DNA of 64,000 bases from Streptomyces sp. DSM 110735 (GCF_016482685.1 NZ_JACYHF010000001.1:372001-436000), one strand, 5' to 3'; shown: positions 55,318 to 63,899, counted from the stretch's first letter. Notes: generated by a model from the letters alone, not told the origin. Numbers and translations are program-made.

Positions 55318-56526
55318 ATGCCTCTCGCGCTTTTGGCCCTCGCGATCGGGGCCTTCGGAATCGGGACGACCGAGTTCGTGATCATGGGCTTGCTGCCCCA
55401 GGTCGCGGGCGACTTCGGGGTCTCCATCCCCACGGCGGGCCTGCTCGTGACCGGCTACGCCCTGGGCGTGGTGATCGGCGCCCCGCTGATGACCGTGCTC
55501 GGAACCAAGGTCTCGCGCAAGCGGATGCTGATGATCCTCATGGGTCTGTTCATCGCCGGGAACCTGCTCTCCGCCGTGGCCCCGGTGTTCGGGCTCATGC
55601 TCGCCGGGCGCGTGGTCGCGTCGCTCGCCCACGGTGCCTTCTTCGGCATCGGCTCGGTCGTCGCCGCCGACCTGGTGGCCCCGGACAAGAAGGCCGGTGC
55701 CATCTCGATGATGTTCACCGGTCTCACGGTCGCGAACGTGGTCGGGGTGCCGCTGGGCACGCTCGTCGGGCAGCACGCCGGCTGGCGGGTGACCTTCGGC
55801 ATCGTGGCCGCGCTGGGCGTGGTCGGTCTCGCCGGTGTCGCCAGGCTCGTGCCCGAGATGCCGCGCCCCGAGGGCGTACATCTGCGCCATGAGCTGGCCG
55901 CCTTCAAGAACGCCCAGGTCCTGCTCGCCATGGCGATGACCGTCCTCGGCTTCGGCGGGGTCTTCGCCGCCGTCACCTACATCGCCCCGATGATGACCCA
56001 CGTCGCCGGTTTCGCCGACGGCTCGGTGACCTGGCTGCTGGTCCTGTTCGGGCTCGGCATGGTCGGCGGCAACCTGGTCGGCGGCAAGTTCGCCGACCGC
56101 GCCCTGATGCCGATGCTGTACATCTCCCTGGGCGCCCTGGCCGTCGTCCTCGCGCTGTTCACCGTGACCGCGCACAACAAGATCGCGGCAGCCGTGACCA
56201 TCGCCCTGATCGGCGCCCTCGGCTTCGCGACCGTCCCGCCCCTGCAGAAGCGCGTGCTCGACCAGGCCCACGGCGCCCCGACCCTGGCCTCGGCTGTGAA
56301 CATCGGCGCCTTCAACCTGGGCAACGCCCTCTCCGCCTGGCTCGGCGGCATGGTCATCGCGGCCGGCTTCGGCTACACCGCCCCGAACTGGGTGGGCGCC
56401 GCCCTCGCGGCCGCCGCGCTGGTCCTCGCCTTCCTGTCGGCCGCCCTGGAGCGCCGCGACGGCACGACCGGCACCCCGGCCGCTCCCGACGCGGCTGTCG
56501 CGCAGCGGGCGGCCGTCCACCACTGA
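55318..56526 (+). CDS. MFS transporter, DHA1/AraJ-like exporter
   Basis: A 402-residue 12-helix transporter. Its opening (LLALAIGAFGIGTTEFVIMGLLPQVAGDFG) and motif A (GAPLMTVLGTKVSRKRML) are characteristic of the AraJ/YdhP/Cml drug-exporter group. ATG 55318 is preferred to GTG 55306 for ribosome-site spacing (GGAAGGTG). It is likely controlled by the divergent MarR, and the substrate is unknown. The GlcG/HbpS-like gene follows 103 bp downstream. Confidence 0.88.
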   Translation: MPLALLALAIGAFGIGTTEFVIMGLLPQVAGDFGVSIPTAGLLVTGYALGVVIGAPLMTVLGTKVSRKRMLMILMGLFIAGNLLSAVAPVFGLMLAGRVVASLAHGAFFGIGSVVAADLVAPDKKAGAISMMFTGLTVANVVGVPLGTLVGQHAGWRVTFGIVAALGVVGLAGVARLVPEMPRPEGVHLRHELAAFKNAQVLLAMAMTVLGFGGVFAAVTYIAPMMTHVAGFADGSVTWLLVLFGLGMVGGNLVGGKFADRALMPMLYISLGALAVVLALFTVTAHNKIAAAVTIALIGALGFATVPPLQKRVLDQAHGAPTLASAVNIGAFNLGNALSAWLGGMVIAAGFGYTAPNWVGAALAAAALVLAFLSAALERRDGTTGTPAAPDAAVAQRAAVHH

Positions 56527-56629
56527 GCCGCCCCTTCCAGACCCCCCGACCGCCGTCGGCACCGGAGACATCGCACCTGACCCGGACCGCACGGCAGCAC
56601 CTCAGAAAGATCCAAGGAGAACTCCCACC

Positions 56630-57052
56630 ATGAGCACCACCACCATCACCCCGCTCACCACCGAGGACGCCGAGCTGCTCATCGCGACGGCGCGACGCGC
56701 CGCCGAGGACGCCGGCGTCACGGTCAGCGTCACCGTGCTGGACGCGGGCGGCCACCTGCTCGCCTTCCGCCGGGACGACCGGGCGGTGCTGATCTCCGGC
56801 GAGACCAGCACCCGCAAGGCGTACACGGCGCTTCAGTTGAACGCCGCTACCGCCGACCTGGTGGAGGCCGTGCAGCCCGGCGCGCCGTTCCACACGCTGC
56901 CCACCGCGCTCGACCGCCCCCTGCTGTTCATCGCCGGTGGTGTCCCGGTCCACCGCGACGGTCGGCTCATCGGCGCCATCGGTGTCGGCGGCGGCGCCCC
57001 CGACCAGGACCACGGCTTCGCGACCGAAGCCGTGCGGGCGCTCGACGCCTGA
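56630..57052 (+). CDS. GlcG/HbpS-family small protein
   Basis: A 140-residue single-domain protein of the GlcG/HbpS (DUF336) family: LTTEDAELLIATARRAAEDAGVTVSVTVLDAGGHLLAFRR, then STRKAYTALQL and GGVPVHRDGRLIGAIGVGGG. Members include the Streptomyces heme-binding HbpS, but no signal peptide is present here, so it is probably cytosolic. An AAGGAG site lies upstream of ATG 56630. It follows the MFS gene on the same strand. The biochemical role is uncertain. Confidence 0.87.
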   Translation: MSTTTITPLTTEDAELLIATARRAAEDAGVTVSVTVLDAGGHLLAFRRDDRAVLISGETSTRKAYTALQLNAATADLVEAVQPGAPFHTLPTALDRPLLFIAGGVPVHRDGRLIGAIGVGGGAPDQDHGFATEAVRALDA

Positions 57053-57070
57053 CGGAGCCGTCATGACGTG

Positions 57071-57116
57071 ACGCGGGCGGGCCCCCTGCTGCATCCAGCA
57101 GGGGGCCCGCCCGCGT
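57071..57116. terminator. Strong bidirectional terminator
   Basis: A perfect 20-bp stem (ACGCGGGCGGGCCCCCTGCT at 57071-57090 against 57097-57116) with a 6-nt loop between convergent genes. Confidence 0.85.
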
Positions 57117-57123
57117 GGTGCGA

Positions 57124-57990
57124 TCAGCCCGCCGCCACCGTCAGCGGGGCGAACCGCCGAGTCCAGTCCCCCGGCAGATCAGGAGTTCCACAGGTCATGA
57201 CGGCGTTGACCGCCACCGGCGCCAGACCCCGCTCCTTGAGCCAGATGCGCAGTTCGTCGTGGCGCATGTCGATGTCGGTGCGCAACGGGCGCTCGGTGTG
57301 CGCCGCGAGCGAGGTGACGAGCGCCTTCGCCGTCTCCGTGTCGCGGGCGATCAGCGGCCCCACCACGTGGGTGTCCATGTTGGGCCAGGCGGCGGCGTAG
57401 CCCGTGATCCGCCCCGACTCCTCCACCACCCGCAGTTGATCGGCGAACGCGGGCAGACGGGCGAGGAGCGGGGTGCGGTCGATGCCGAAGACCTCCGCGT
57501 CGAGGCGGAGGATCGCGGGAAGGTCCTCCGCGGTCGCGGCGCGGGTCGGTGTCCGCTCCGGCGCCCCGGACGGGACGAAGTCGCCCATGAGCATGTCGGT
57601 TCGGCCCACGACCTTGAAGCCCAGCTCCTCGTAGAGCGGCCGTCCCATGGGGGTGGCGTGCAGGGTCAGCGGTGTGGTGCCCGCCGCCGACATGATGTGC
57701 CGCAGCAGGCGTCGCCCCACGCCCCGGCGGGCATGGCGCTCGGCCACCAGGACCATCCCGAGGGCACCGAGGTCCGGATGCCCTTCGGGGCCGTACTCGG
57801 TGATGACACAGGCGGCGACGAGGCCGCCCTCGGGGTCGTCGATGCCGTATCCCTGCCCGGCGGTGAGGAGCAGTCCCCACTTGTGTTGCTCGCGCTGCCA
57901 CCCCCGGTTCTCGGAGAGATCGGCGCAGGCGGTCAGATCGCGCAAGGTCAGTCGGCGAATGGGCAGAGTGGCGAGAGAAGACGTCGGCAC
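57124..57990 (-). CDS. GNAT acetyltransferase with duplicated GNAT-like domain
   Basis: A 288-residue protein. The N-terminal GNAT (residues ~8-150) has LGALGMVLVAERHARRGVGRRLLRHIMSAAG and RPLYEELGFKVVGRTD. The second half (RAATAEDLPAILRLDAEVFGIDRTPLLARL...GYAAAWPNMDTHVVGPLIA) is a GNAT-like domain typical of the two-domain acetyltransferases with a SCP2-like or GNAT_C tail. The frame continues upstream through a parS site; GTG 57990 (VPTSSLATLPIRRL) is preferred because homology begins there. The substrate is unknown. Confidence 0.82.
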   Translation of the reverse strand: MPTSSLATLPIRRLTLRDLTACADLSENRGWQREQHKWGLLLTAGQGYGIDDPEGGLVAACVITEYGPEGHPDLGALGMVLVAERHARRGVGRRLLRHIMSAAGTTPLTLHATPMGRPLYEELGFKVVGRTDMLMGDFVPSGAPERTPTRAATAEDLPAILRLDAEVFGIDRTPLLARLPAFADQLRVVEESGRITGYAAAWPNMDTHVVGPLIARDTETAKALVTSLAAHTERPLRTDIDMRHDELRIWLKERGLAPVAVNAVMTCGTPDLPGDWTRRFAPLTVAAG

Positions 57991-58085
57991 GCGCGCCAGG
58001 CTGTCGGATCGGGGGCGCGGCGTCCACCGGTTTAGGCAAAGCCTGATGCGGCCCTCATGCGTCCGGGCGACCGAGCCGCATGGCT

Positions 58086-58099
58086 GTTTCACGTGAAAC
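58086..58099. other. parS: parS site 11
   Basis: GTTTCACGTGAAAC in the divergent gap between the GNAT gene and the globin-reductase gene. Confidence 0.95.
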
Positions 58100-58277
58100 A
58101 CGGTCTGTTGGGCGGTACTGGATCAAATCCCCCGCTCTGTCCGCCACTTGAGGAACGAACAGCCTAACCGGACGAAGGCTCCGAAGAACCGCTTTTTCGG
58201 GTACACCGCTGCGGTCCCCGAACCCGGTGGAAGGCTGCGGAACGAAAGTCGTCGGATGTTCGAGGCGAGGGCACACC

Positions 58278-59477
58278 ATGGACGCTCCGGCCGCCATGTC
58301 GGGGGAGAACGGGACACCGGGCGAAGGGCAGGGGAGCCGCCCGGTGGAATCCGTCGCGGAGGCATCCCCGGACGCACTCCTCGTCCGCCGCACGCTGGCC
58401 GAGATCGCGCCCGTCGCCGACAAGGTCACCTCGTACTTCTACGCGCTTCTCTTCGTTCGCCACCCCGAGTTGCGCTCACTCTTCCCGCCCGCGATGGACA
58501 CCCAGCGGGACCGGCTGCTGCGGGCGCTCCTCACCGCCGCCGAGCACATCGACAACACGCCCGTTCTCGTCGACTATCTGCGCAACCTGGGCCGCGGACA
58601 CCGCAAGTACGGCACGCTGGACGCCCACTACCCCGCCGTGGGCACCTGCCTCATCGGCGCCCTGAGCACGTACGCCGTCCACACCTGGACCCCGCAGACC
58701 GAGGCGGCCTGGTCCCGCGTCTACGCCACCCTCTCCCAGGTGATGATCTCCGCCGCTGCGGAGGACGCGCTCGACGCCCCGCCCTGGTGGGGAGCCGAGA
58801 TCGTCGCGCACGACCTGAGAACCCCGGACATCGCCGTCCTCACCCTGCGCCCCGACCAGCCGTACCCCTTCCGTGCGGGGCAGTACACGAGCGTGGAGAC
58901 GCCCTGGTGGCCCCGCGTCTGGCGGCACTACTCCTTCGCCTCCGCGCCGCGCGCCGACGGGCTGCTGACCTTCCATGTGCGGGCGGTCCCGGCGGGCTGG
59001 GTGTCCAACGCGCTGGTGCATCGCGCCCGCCCCGGGGACGCCGTACGCCTCGGGCCGCCGGTCGGGTCGATGACCGTCGACCACACCGGCGACGGCGGGC
59101 TGCTCTGTCTGGGCGGCGGCACCGGCATCGCGCCCATCAAGGCACTCATCGAGGAGATCGCCGGACACGGCGCCCGCCGCCCGGTCGAGGTGTTCTACGG
59201 CGCCCGCGCTGACCACGACCTGTACGACATGGACACGCTGCTGAGGCTCCGGGCGAGTCATCCGTGGATCTCGGTGCGGTCCGTCATCGACTGGCAGGAC
59301 CGCCGACGGCTGCCCGACGTCATCCGGGCGGGCGGACCCTGGCACGGGTACGACGCCTACCTCGCGGGGCCGCCCGGCATGATCCGCAGCGGAGTCGCAG
59401 CCCTGCGCGCCCTCGGTGTCCCGGACGTCCGCATACGGCACGACCCGGTGGAGGACATGGTCGGAGCCGCTACCTGA
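58278..59477 (+). CDS. Flavohemoprotein-like globin-reductase fusion
   Basis: A 399-residue fusion. A globin domain (residues ~30-165) has the proximal-His region LRNLGRGHRKYGTLDAHYPAVGTCL. A ferredoxin-reductase module follows: FAD-contacting RHYSFASAP and NAD-binding CLGGGTGIAPIKALIEE, with DAYLAGPPGM near the end. Flavohemoglobins detoxify nitric oxide as dioxygenases; this one is more divergent than Hmp, so activity is inferred. ATG 58278 follows GGGCGAGGGC-like purines. It is divergent from the two-domain GNAT gene. Confidence 0.87.
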   Translation: MDAPAAMSGENGTPGEGQGSRPVESVAEASPDALLVRRTLAEIAPVADKVTSYFYALLFVRHPELRSLFPPAMDTQRDRLLRALLTAAEHIDNTPVLVDYLRNLGRGHRKYGTLDAHYPAVGTCLIGALSTYAVHTWTPQTEAAWSRVYATLSQVMISAAAEDALDAPPWWGAEIVAHDLRTPDIAVLTLRPDQPYPFRAGQYTSVETPWWPRVWRHYSFASAPRADGLLTFHVRAVPAGWVSNALVHRARPGDAVRLGPPVGSMTVDHTGDGGLLCLGGGTGIAPIKALIEEIAGHGARRPVEVFYGARADHDLYDMDTLLRLRASHPWISVRSVIDWQDRRRLPDVIRAGGPWHGYDAYLAGPPGMIRSGVAALRALGVPDVRIRHDPVEDMVGAAT

Positions 59478-59488
59478 GCGGCTAGCCG

Positions 59489-59971
59489 CTAGCCGAGATC
59501 GGGCGCGTGCATGGCGCGGACGCCCTCGATGTTGCCGTCGAGATAGTGGCGCAGGGACAGCGGGACCAGGTGGACGGAGGCGATGCCCACCCGGGTGAAC
59601 GGGATGCGGACGATCTCGTACTCACCGGCAGGCTCGTCGACTTCGGGGCCATGACGCAGTGAGGTGTCCATGGATTCGAGGCGGCAGACGAAGAAGTGCT
59701 GCACCTTCACTCCGGTCGCGCCGCCGTCCTCACCGATGTGTTCCACGGTGTCCACGAAGCAGGGGACCACGTCGGTGACCTTGGCGCCGAGTTCCTCGTA
59801 CACCTCGCGGTGCAGGGCGTCCACGACGGTCGGGTCGGCGGGCTCGACCCCGCCGCCCGGGGTGACCCAGTACGGATCGACTCCCGGCTTGGTGCGCTTG
59901 ATCAGGATCAGGTCGTCACCGTCCAGGAGAACGGCTCGGGCGGTGCGCTTGACCACGGGTCGGACGGTCAT
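59489..59971 (-). CDS. NUDIX hydrolase
   Basis: A 160-residue hydrolase of nucleoside-diphosphate-linked substrates. The Nudix box reads GGGVEPADPTVVDALHREVYEELGAKV, keeping the REVYEELG metal-binding core. The N-terminus VKRTARAVLLDGDDLILIKRTKPG fits NTP pyrophosphatase-like members, but the substrate is unknown. The start ATG 59971 is chosen over an upstream frame that runs through a parS-like site. Confidence 0.88.
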   Translation of the reverse strand: MTVRPVVKRTARAVLLDGDDLILIKRTKPGVDPYWVTPGGGVEPADPTVVDALHREVYEELGAKVTDVVPCFVDTVEHIGEDGGATGVKVQHFFVCRLESMDTSLRHGPEVDEPAGEYEIVRIPFTRVGIASVHLVPLSLRHYLDGNIEGVRAMHAPDLG

Positions 59972-59992
59972 GGGAGAAATGTGGCCCGGGTT

Positions 59993-60006
59993 GTTCCACG
60001 TGAAAC
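59993..60006. other. parS: parS-like site 12 (one mismatch)
   Basis: GTTCCACGTGAAAC differs from parS by T to C at position 4. It lies in the NUDIX-LysR gap. Single-mismatch sites can still bind ParB in streptomycetes. Confidence 0.7.
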
Positions 60007-60059
60007 ATCGCGAGGAGCCACGACCGAGGCACGGGGTGTGACCCCTGTCGCACGCGGGC

Positions 60060-60962
60060 TCAACACCAGCGCGTGGCCGCCCGCTGAAGCCACTCGTGCG
60101 CCCGCGCCACATGCGGCAGGGCGAGCGATCCGGTGCGCACCACCAGGAAGTAGGTGCGCAGTGGCGGGACCAGCGGATCGTGCAGCAGGACGATCTCCTC
60201 GCGCTCCAGCGCCGGTCCGCACAGATAGCGGGGCAGCACGGCCAGCCCGGCTCCGGCGCTCGCGCAGGCCAGCACCGCCCGCAGATCGGGGACGATCACC
60301 GTGCCCGCGACGGCCGGACACGCGTCGAAGACGGAGGCCCAGTAGCGCGAGACGAAGGGCAGCGACTCGTGCACCTCCACGACCGGCAGGTTCTCCAGAG
60401 CAGGCGCACCGCCGTCGAGCGGCAGCGCTCCGATCCGCTCCGCCCAGCGCGGTGAAGCGACCAGCACATGCTCCTCGTCGCACAACGAGCTCGCGGTCAG
60501 CAGGGCGCCGCGCGGCCGGGCCGTGCTGATGGCCAGGTCGTGATGGCCCGCGGCCAGGCCCTCCAGCGTGTCCTCGGCCGTGCCGAAGGAGGCGCGGAGC
60601 GCGAAGCCCTGCCCGTCGCGGGCCGCGAGTTCGGTGAGGGCGGGCAGCGCGCGCTCGGCGGTGAACTCCGGAGGTCCGGCCAGATGCAGGGTCCGCAGCG
60701 CGGACTCCTCGTCCAGACCGCTCTCGGCGATCTCCACCAGGGCATCGAGGTGCGGTGCCGCCTTGTGCGCGAGTTCGTCGCCGATGGTCGTGGGCGTCAC
60801 CCCGCGCGCCTGCCGCAGGAAGAGCGGCCGCCCGAGCTGGCGTTCCAGCGTGCGGATCTGCGAGGTCACGGCGGGCTGGGACAGACCCAGGAGTGCGGCG
60901 GCACGGGTGAAGGAACCGGCCCGGTGCACGGTGACGAAGGTACGCAGCAAGGCCAGATCCAT
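60060..60962 (-). CDS. LysR-family transcriptional regulator
   Basis: A 300-residue LTTR. The N-terminal winged HTH is MDLALLRTFVTVHRAGSFTRAAALLGLSQPAVTSQIRTLERQLGRPLFLR. The periplasmic-binding-fold effector domain occupies residues ~90-295. The start ATG 60962 matches the universal LTTR N-terminus; the upstream frame is spurious. No divergent target gene is adjacent. The upstream neighbour is the cystathionine gamma-lyase-like gene on the same strand, a possible target. Confidence 0.92.
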   Translation of the reverse strand: MDLALLRTFVTVHRAGSFTRAAALLGLSQPAVTSQIRTLERQLGRPLFLRQARGVTPTTIGDELAHKAAPHLDALVEIAESGLDEESALRTLHLAGPPEFTAERALPALTELAARDGQGFALRASFGTAEDTLEGLAAGHHDLAISTARPRGALLTASSLCDEEHVLVASPRWAERIGALPLDGGAPALENLPVVEVHESLPFVSRYWASVFDACPAVAGTVIVPDLRAVLACASAGAGLAVLPRYLCGPALEREEIVLLHDPLVPPLRTYFLVVRTGSLALPHVARAHEWLQRAATRWC

Positions 60963-61158
60963 GGCGGGTCCTTCCCTTCCCTGCCGTCTCCGGCCCCCGG
61001 GCAGGACCCAACTATAAATAAGTCGATAGGTCTCTGTCGTTACCGTGATTGGACACTGACGCAGAGTCAACTAGCCTTGTCCGCACGGTTCTTCGCGCCC
61101 GGAACCGACGCGGTCCGAGCCACGAGGGGGGAGGCTCGGACCGCGACCACATCCGGTC

Positions 61159-62307
61159 CTACTCCGCGGACTCGTCCAGCGCGCGCAGCACGTCCGCCAC
61201 CAGGTCCTCGGGATCCTCGGCGCCGACGGACATCCGGACGAAGCCCTCCGGGACCGCGTCCCCGCCCCAGCGCCCGCGCCGCTCGGCGGTGGAGCGCACC
61301 CCGCCGAAGCTCGTCGCGTCCTCGACCAGACGGAGCGCGCCGAGGAAACGCTCGGCACGCTCGCGCGTGGGCAGCGTGAAGGAGACCACGCAGCCGTAGC
61401 GGCGCATCTGCCGGGAGGCGATCGGGTACGCCGGGTCGTCCGGCAGACCCGGATAGCGCAGCCCCGCGACGTCCGGATGCTTGCGCAGCGCCTCGGCCAG
61501 CAGGAGCGCGGTGGCGTTCTGGCGGTCGGCGCGCAGCGCCAGCGTGGCGATCGAGCGGTGCGCGAGCCACGCCTCCATGGGACCGGCGATCGCACCGACG
61601 ATCTTGCGCCAGCGGCGCACGGCGGCCATCGCCTCGCCGTCCCGCCCGCTCACGTAGCCCAGCAGGACGTCCCCGTGACCGGTGAGCTGCTTGGTGCCAC
61701 TGGCCACCGAGAAGTCGGCGCCCAGCTCCAGCGGACGCTGCCCGACCGGCGTGGCGAGGGTGTTGTCGACGGCCACCAGGGCGCCGCGCTCGTGGGCCGC
61801 GGCCACGAGCCGCCGGATGTCGCAGACGTCGAGACCCGGGTTGGACGGCGACTCGATCCACAGCAGCCGCGCGCCGTCCAGCACCTCCAGTTGGGCGTCC
61901 CCGCCGGTGGGCGCGGTGCGCACCTCGATGCCGTACGCCTCCAGTTGACCGCGGACCAGGGGGAACACCTGGTAGCCGTCGGAGGGCAGCACGACCACGT
62001 CGCCGGAGCGCAACTGGGAGAAGAGCACCGCGGAGATCGCGGCCATGCCGGAGGCGAAGACGAGAGTCTCCACGCCGTCCTGTCCGGGCGCCTCCAGCTC
62101 GCCGATGGCGCGCTCGAGATGCGTCCAGGTCGGATTGTCGTCACGGCCGTACGTGTACGGTCCCGTGACCTCGCCCGGCAGATGGAAGTGCGCGGCGAAC
62201 ACCGGTCCGGGCAGGGTGGGTTCGTGCTTGACCGGCTCGGGCAGTCCGGCCCGTACCGCGCGGGTGCCGTCGCCGGTGCGGTCCGGGTGTGCGGTGGCGT
62301 CGCTCAT
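61159..62307 (-). CDS. Cystathionine gamma-lyase/synthase-like PLP enzyme
   Basis: A 382-residue Cys/Met-metabolism PLP enzyme. The PLP-binding lysine is in SGTKQLTGHGDVLLG, preceded by YGRDDNPTWTHLERAIGELE, TLVFASGMAAISAVLFSQLRSGD and the aspartate region GALVAVDNTLATPVGQRPLELGAD. Family members cleave cystathionine to cysteine or carry out related gamma-eliminations. Sequence alone does not separate lyase from synthase, and the TKQ instead of TKY is a small variation. Its start overlaps the LMW phosphatase stop by 4 bp. Confidence 0.88.
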   Translation of the reverse strand: MSDATAHPDRTGDGTRAVRAGLPEPVKHEPTLPGPVFAAHFHLPGEVTGPYTYGRDDNPTWTHLERAIGELEAPGQDGVETLVFASGMAAISAVLFSQLRSGDVVVLPSDGYQVFPLVRGQLEAYGIEVRTAPTGGDAQLEVLDGARLLWIESPSNPGLDVCDIRRLVAAAHERGALVAVDNTLATPVGQRPLELGADFSVASGTKQLTGHGDVLLGYVSGRDGEAMAAVRRWRKIVGAIAGPMEAWLAHRSIATLALRADRQNATALLLAEALRKHPDVAGLRYPGLPDDPAYPIASRQMRRYGCVVSFTLPTRERAERFLGALRLVEDATSFGGVRSTAERRGRWGGDAVPEGFVRMSVGAEDPEDLVADVLRALDESAE

Positions 62308-62795
62308 GCGGGGCGTTCCTCCAGGTGTGCGCGTACGGCGGCGAGCAGTCCGTCGCTCGCCCGTTCCACCATCTCAAGGCACTCCTCGAAGCCGTCGCGG
62401 CCCCCGTAGTACGGGTCGGGCACGTCGAGGTCGTCGCCCGCGGCCGGGTCGTAGGAGCGCAGCAGGCGCACCTTGCGCGCGTCCGCCTCCGTCGGCGCGA
62501 GGCGGCGCAGGGCCTTGAGATGGCCGGTGTCGAGGGCGATCACGAGGTCGAGCCGGGCGAACCACGAGGGCTCGAACCGCCGGGCGGTGTGCACGGTGCC
62601 GTAGCCGTGCTCGTCGAGGACCGACACGGCGCGCGGGTCGGCGTCGTCGCCCTCGTGCCAGCCGCCGGTGCCGGCACTGTCCACCTCGATCAGATTCTCG
62701 AGCCCGGCCTCCGCGACCCGCGCGCGGAGGACCGACGCGGCCATCGGGGAGCGGCAGATGTTGCCGGTGCACACGAAACAGACGCGGTAGGTCAT
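62304..62795 (-). CDS. Low-molecular-weight protein tyrosine phosphatase
   Basis: A 163-residue phosphatase with the P-loop Cys9-Thr-Gly-Asn-Ile-Cys-Arg15-Ser near the N-terminus (CFVCTGNICRSPMAA) and the general-acid aspartate in DVPDPYYGG near the C-terminus. LMW-PTPs dephosphorylate phosphotyrosine proteins; in S. coelicolor the PtpA homolog affects antibiotic production. The stop overlaps the downstream PLP enzyme start by 4 bp, and the gene begins 7 bp after the holin-like gene. Confidence 0.93.
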   Translation of the reverse strand: MTYRVCFVCTGNICRSPMAASVLRARVAEAGLENLIEVDSAGTGGWHEGDDADPRAVSVLDEHGYGTVHTARRFEPSWFARLDLVIALDTGHLKALRRLAPTEADARKVRLLRSYDPAAGDDLDVPDPYYGGRDGFEECLEMVERASDGLLAAVRAHLEERPA

Positions 62796-62802
62796 GGCGT
62801 GC

Positions 62803-63180
62803 TCAGTCCTCGTCGGGCAGGACGAGGTTCAGGGCCCAGGAGACGACGGAGATGATCAGACCGCCGAGCACGGCCGTCCAGAAGCCGTCCACGTGGAAGC
62901 TCAGGTCGAGCTTCCCGCACACCCATGACGTGAGCAGCAGCATCAGCGCGTTGACGATCAGGGTGATCAGACCGAGCGTCAGGATGAACAGCGGGAAGGT
63001 GAGGACCTTGACGATCGGCTTCACCAGGAAGTTGACCAGGCCGAAGATCAGCGCGACCACGATCAGGGTGCCGATCTTCTTGCCCGTGTTGTCACCGGTG
63101 AGGGTGATCTTGTCGAGCAGCCACACGGCGACCGCGAGGGCGGCCGCGTTGGCGAGCGTCTTGACTACGAAATTCTTCAT
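62803..63180 (-). CDS. Phage-holin-family-like small membrane protein
   Basis: A 125-residue protein with four hydrophobic segments (FVVKTLANAAALAVAVWLLDKI, IGTLIVVALIFGLVNFLVKPIVKVLTFPLFILTLGLITLIVNALMLLL, FWTAVLGGLIISVVSWALNLVL). It matches the widespread YvlD/holin-4-like (PF04020) pattern, including FGLVNFLVKPI and LPLFILTLGL-like blocks. Despite the family name it is a chromosomal membrane protein rather than a phage lysis gene. It is first in a three-gene operon with the phosphatase and the PLP enzyme. Confidence 0.88.
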   Translation of the reverse strand: MKNFVVKTLANAAALAVAVWLLDKITLTGDNTGKKIGTLIVVALIFGLVNFLVKPIVKVLTFPLFILTLGLITLIVNALMLLLTSWVCGKLDLSFHVDGFWTAVLGGLIISVVSWALNLVLPDED

Positions 63181-63238
63181 GTGTCTGATCGTGGCAGACG
63201 GGTCGGTGGTGAGCAGTGGGGCGAGGACGGGGGCAGTG

Positions 63239-63556
63239 ATGAAGGCGTTCCGGCTGGACGACCTGGAGGCGGAGCGCGCCGCGAACGACGGCGCCTACCT
63301 CCAGTTCCTGCGTGAGCGGAACATGTCCGTGGGGCTGTACGGCCTGGACGCGGGCGCCCACGACCCGCAGAAGCCGCACGGCCAGGACGAGGTGTACTTC
63401 GTCGTCAGCGGACGGGCGTCGATCACGGTGGGCCTGGAGACCACCGAGGTCGCGCGGGGCAGCGTGATCTACGTACCGGCCGGTGTGGCCCACAAGTTCC
63501 ACCACATCAGCGAGGATCTGAGAGTTCTGGTGGTGTTCTCTCCCCCTGAGGCGTGA
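63239..63556 (+). CDS. Cupin-domain protein
   Basis: A 105-residue small cupin. The two conserved motifs are present: GQDEVYFVVSGRASITVGLETTEVARGSVIYVPAGVAHKFHHI, with the metal-ligand candidates His47 region (KPHGQDEVY) and AHKFHH. The function could be a metal-dependent enzyme or a small-molecule binder. The start ATG 63239 begins the first strand, with GGGGCAG upstream. It is divergent from the holin-like gene. Confidence 0.88.
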   Translation: MKAFRLDDLEAERAANDGAYLQFLRERNMSVGLYGLDAGAHDPQKPHGQDEVYFVVSGRASITVGLETTEVARGSVIYVPAGVAHKFHHISEDLRVLVVFSPPEA

Positions 63557-63686
63557 GGGTCCGTCTAGGGGTTCCCTAGGGGATGGTTCAGGGGAGGACA
63601 AGGGGTGCGCGGCGCCCGCGGGAGCCCCTCGCGGCCCTAGCATCGAGGGCAGGACATCGATTACTGCTGACGCAAAGGACGAGGGC

Positions 63687-63899
63687 ATGCGAGAGATCTT
63701 CGCGGGGCTGCCGTGGTGGGTGAAGTGGGTCGCGGTGCCGGTCATCGCGCTGGTCGTCTTCGGCGGCCTGATAGCGACCGTCGTGGGATTCCTGATCGGT
63801 CTGCTGTTCAAGGTCCTGCTCTTCGTCGCCCTGGTCGGCGGACTGATCTACATCGTGCGGAAGTTCATGGCCGGCTCCTCGTCGCGCAGCGACTGGTGA
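63687..63899 (+). CDS. DUF5326-family small membrane protein
   Basis: A 70-residue protein with two membrane helices (WWVKWVAVPVIALVVFGGLIATVVGFLIG and LLFKVLLFVALVGGLIYIVRKFM) and a short Ser/Arg tail SSSRSDW. It is typical of the Streptomyces DUF5326 family, whose function is unknown. The ATG start has GACGAGGGC upstream. The remaining 100 bp of the window show no gene. Confidence 0.87.
   Translation: MREIFAGLPWWVKWVAVPVIALVVFGGLIATVVGFLIGLLFKVLLFVALVGGLIYIVRKFMAGSSSRSDW

Noticed and set aside
57124..58101. Extended N-terminus MFHVKQ... for the two-domain GNAT gene
   Set aside because: The extension is only a translation of the parS site and intergenic DNA; homology starts at GTG 57990.
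62803..63180. Holin-like gene considered as a prophage remnant
   Set aside because: The family is a common chromosomal membrane protein. No integrase, attachment site or phage structural gene is near.
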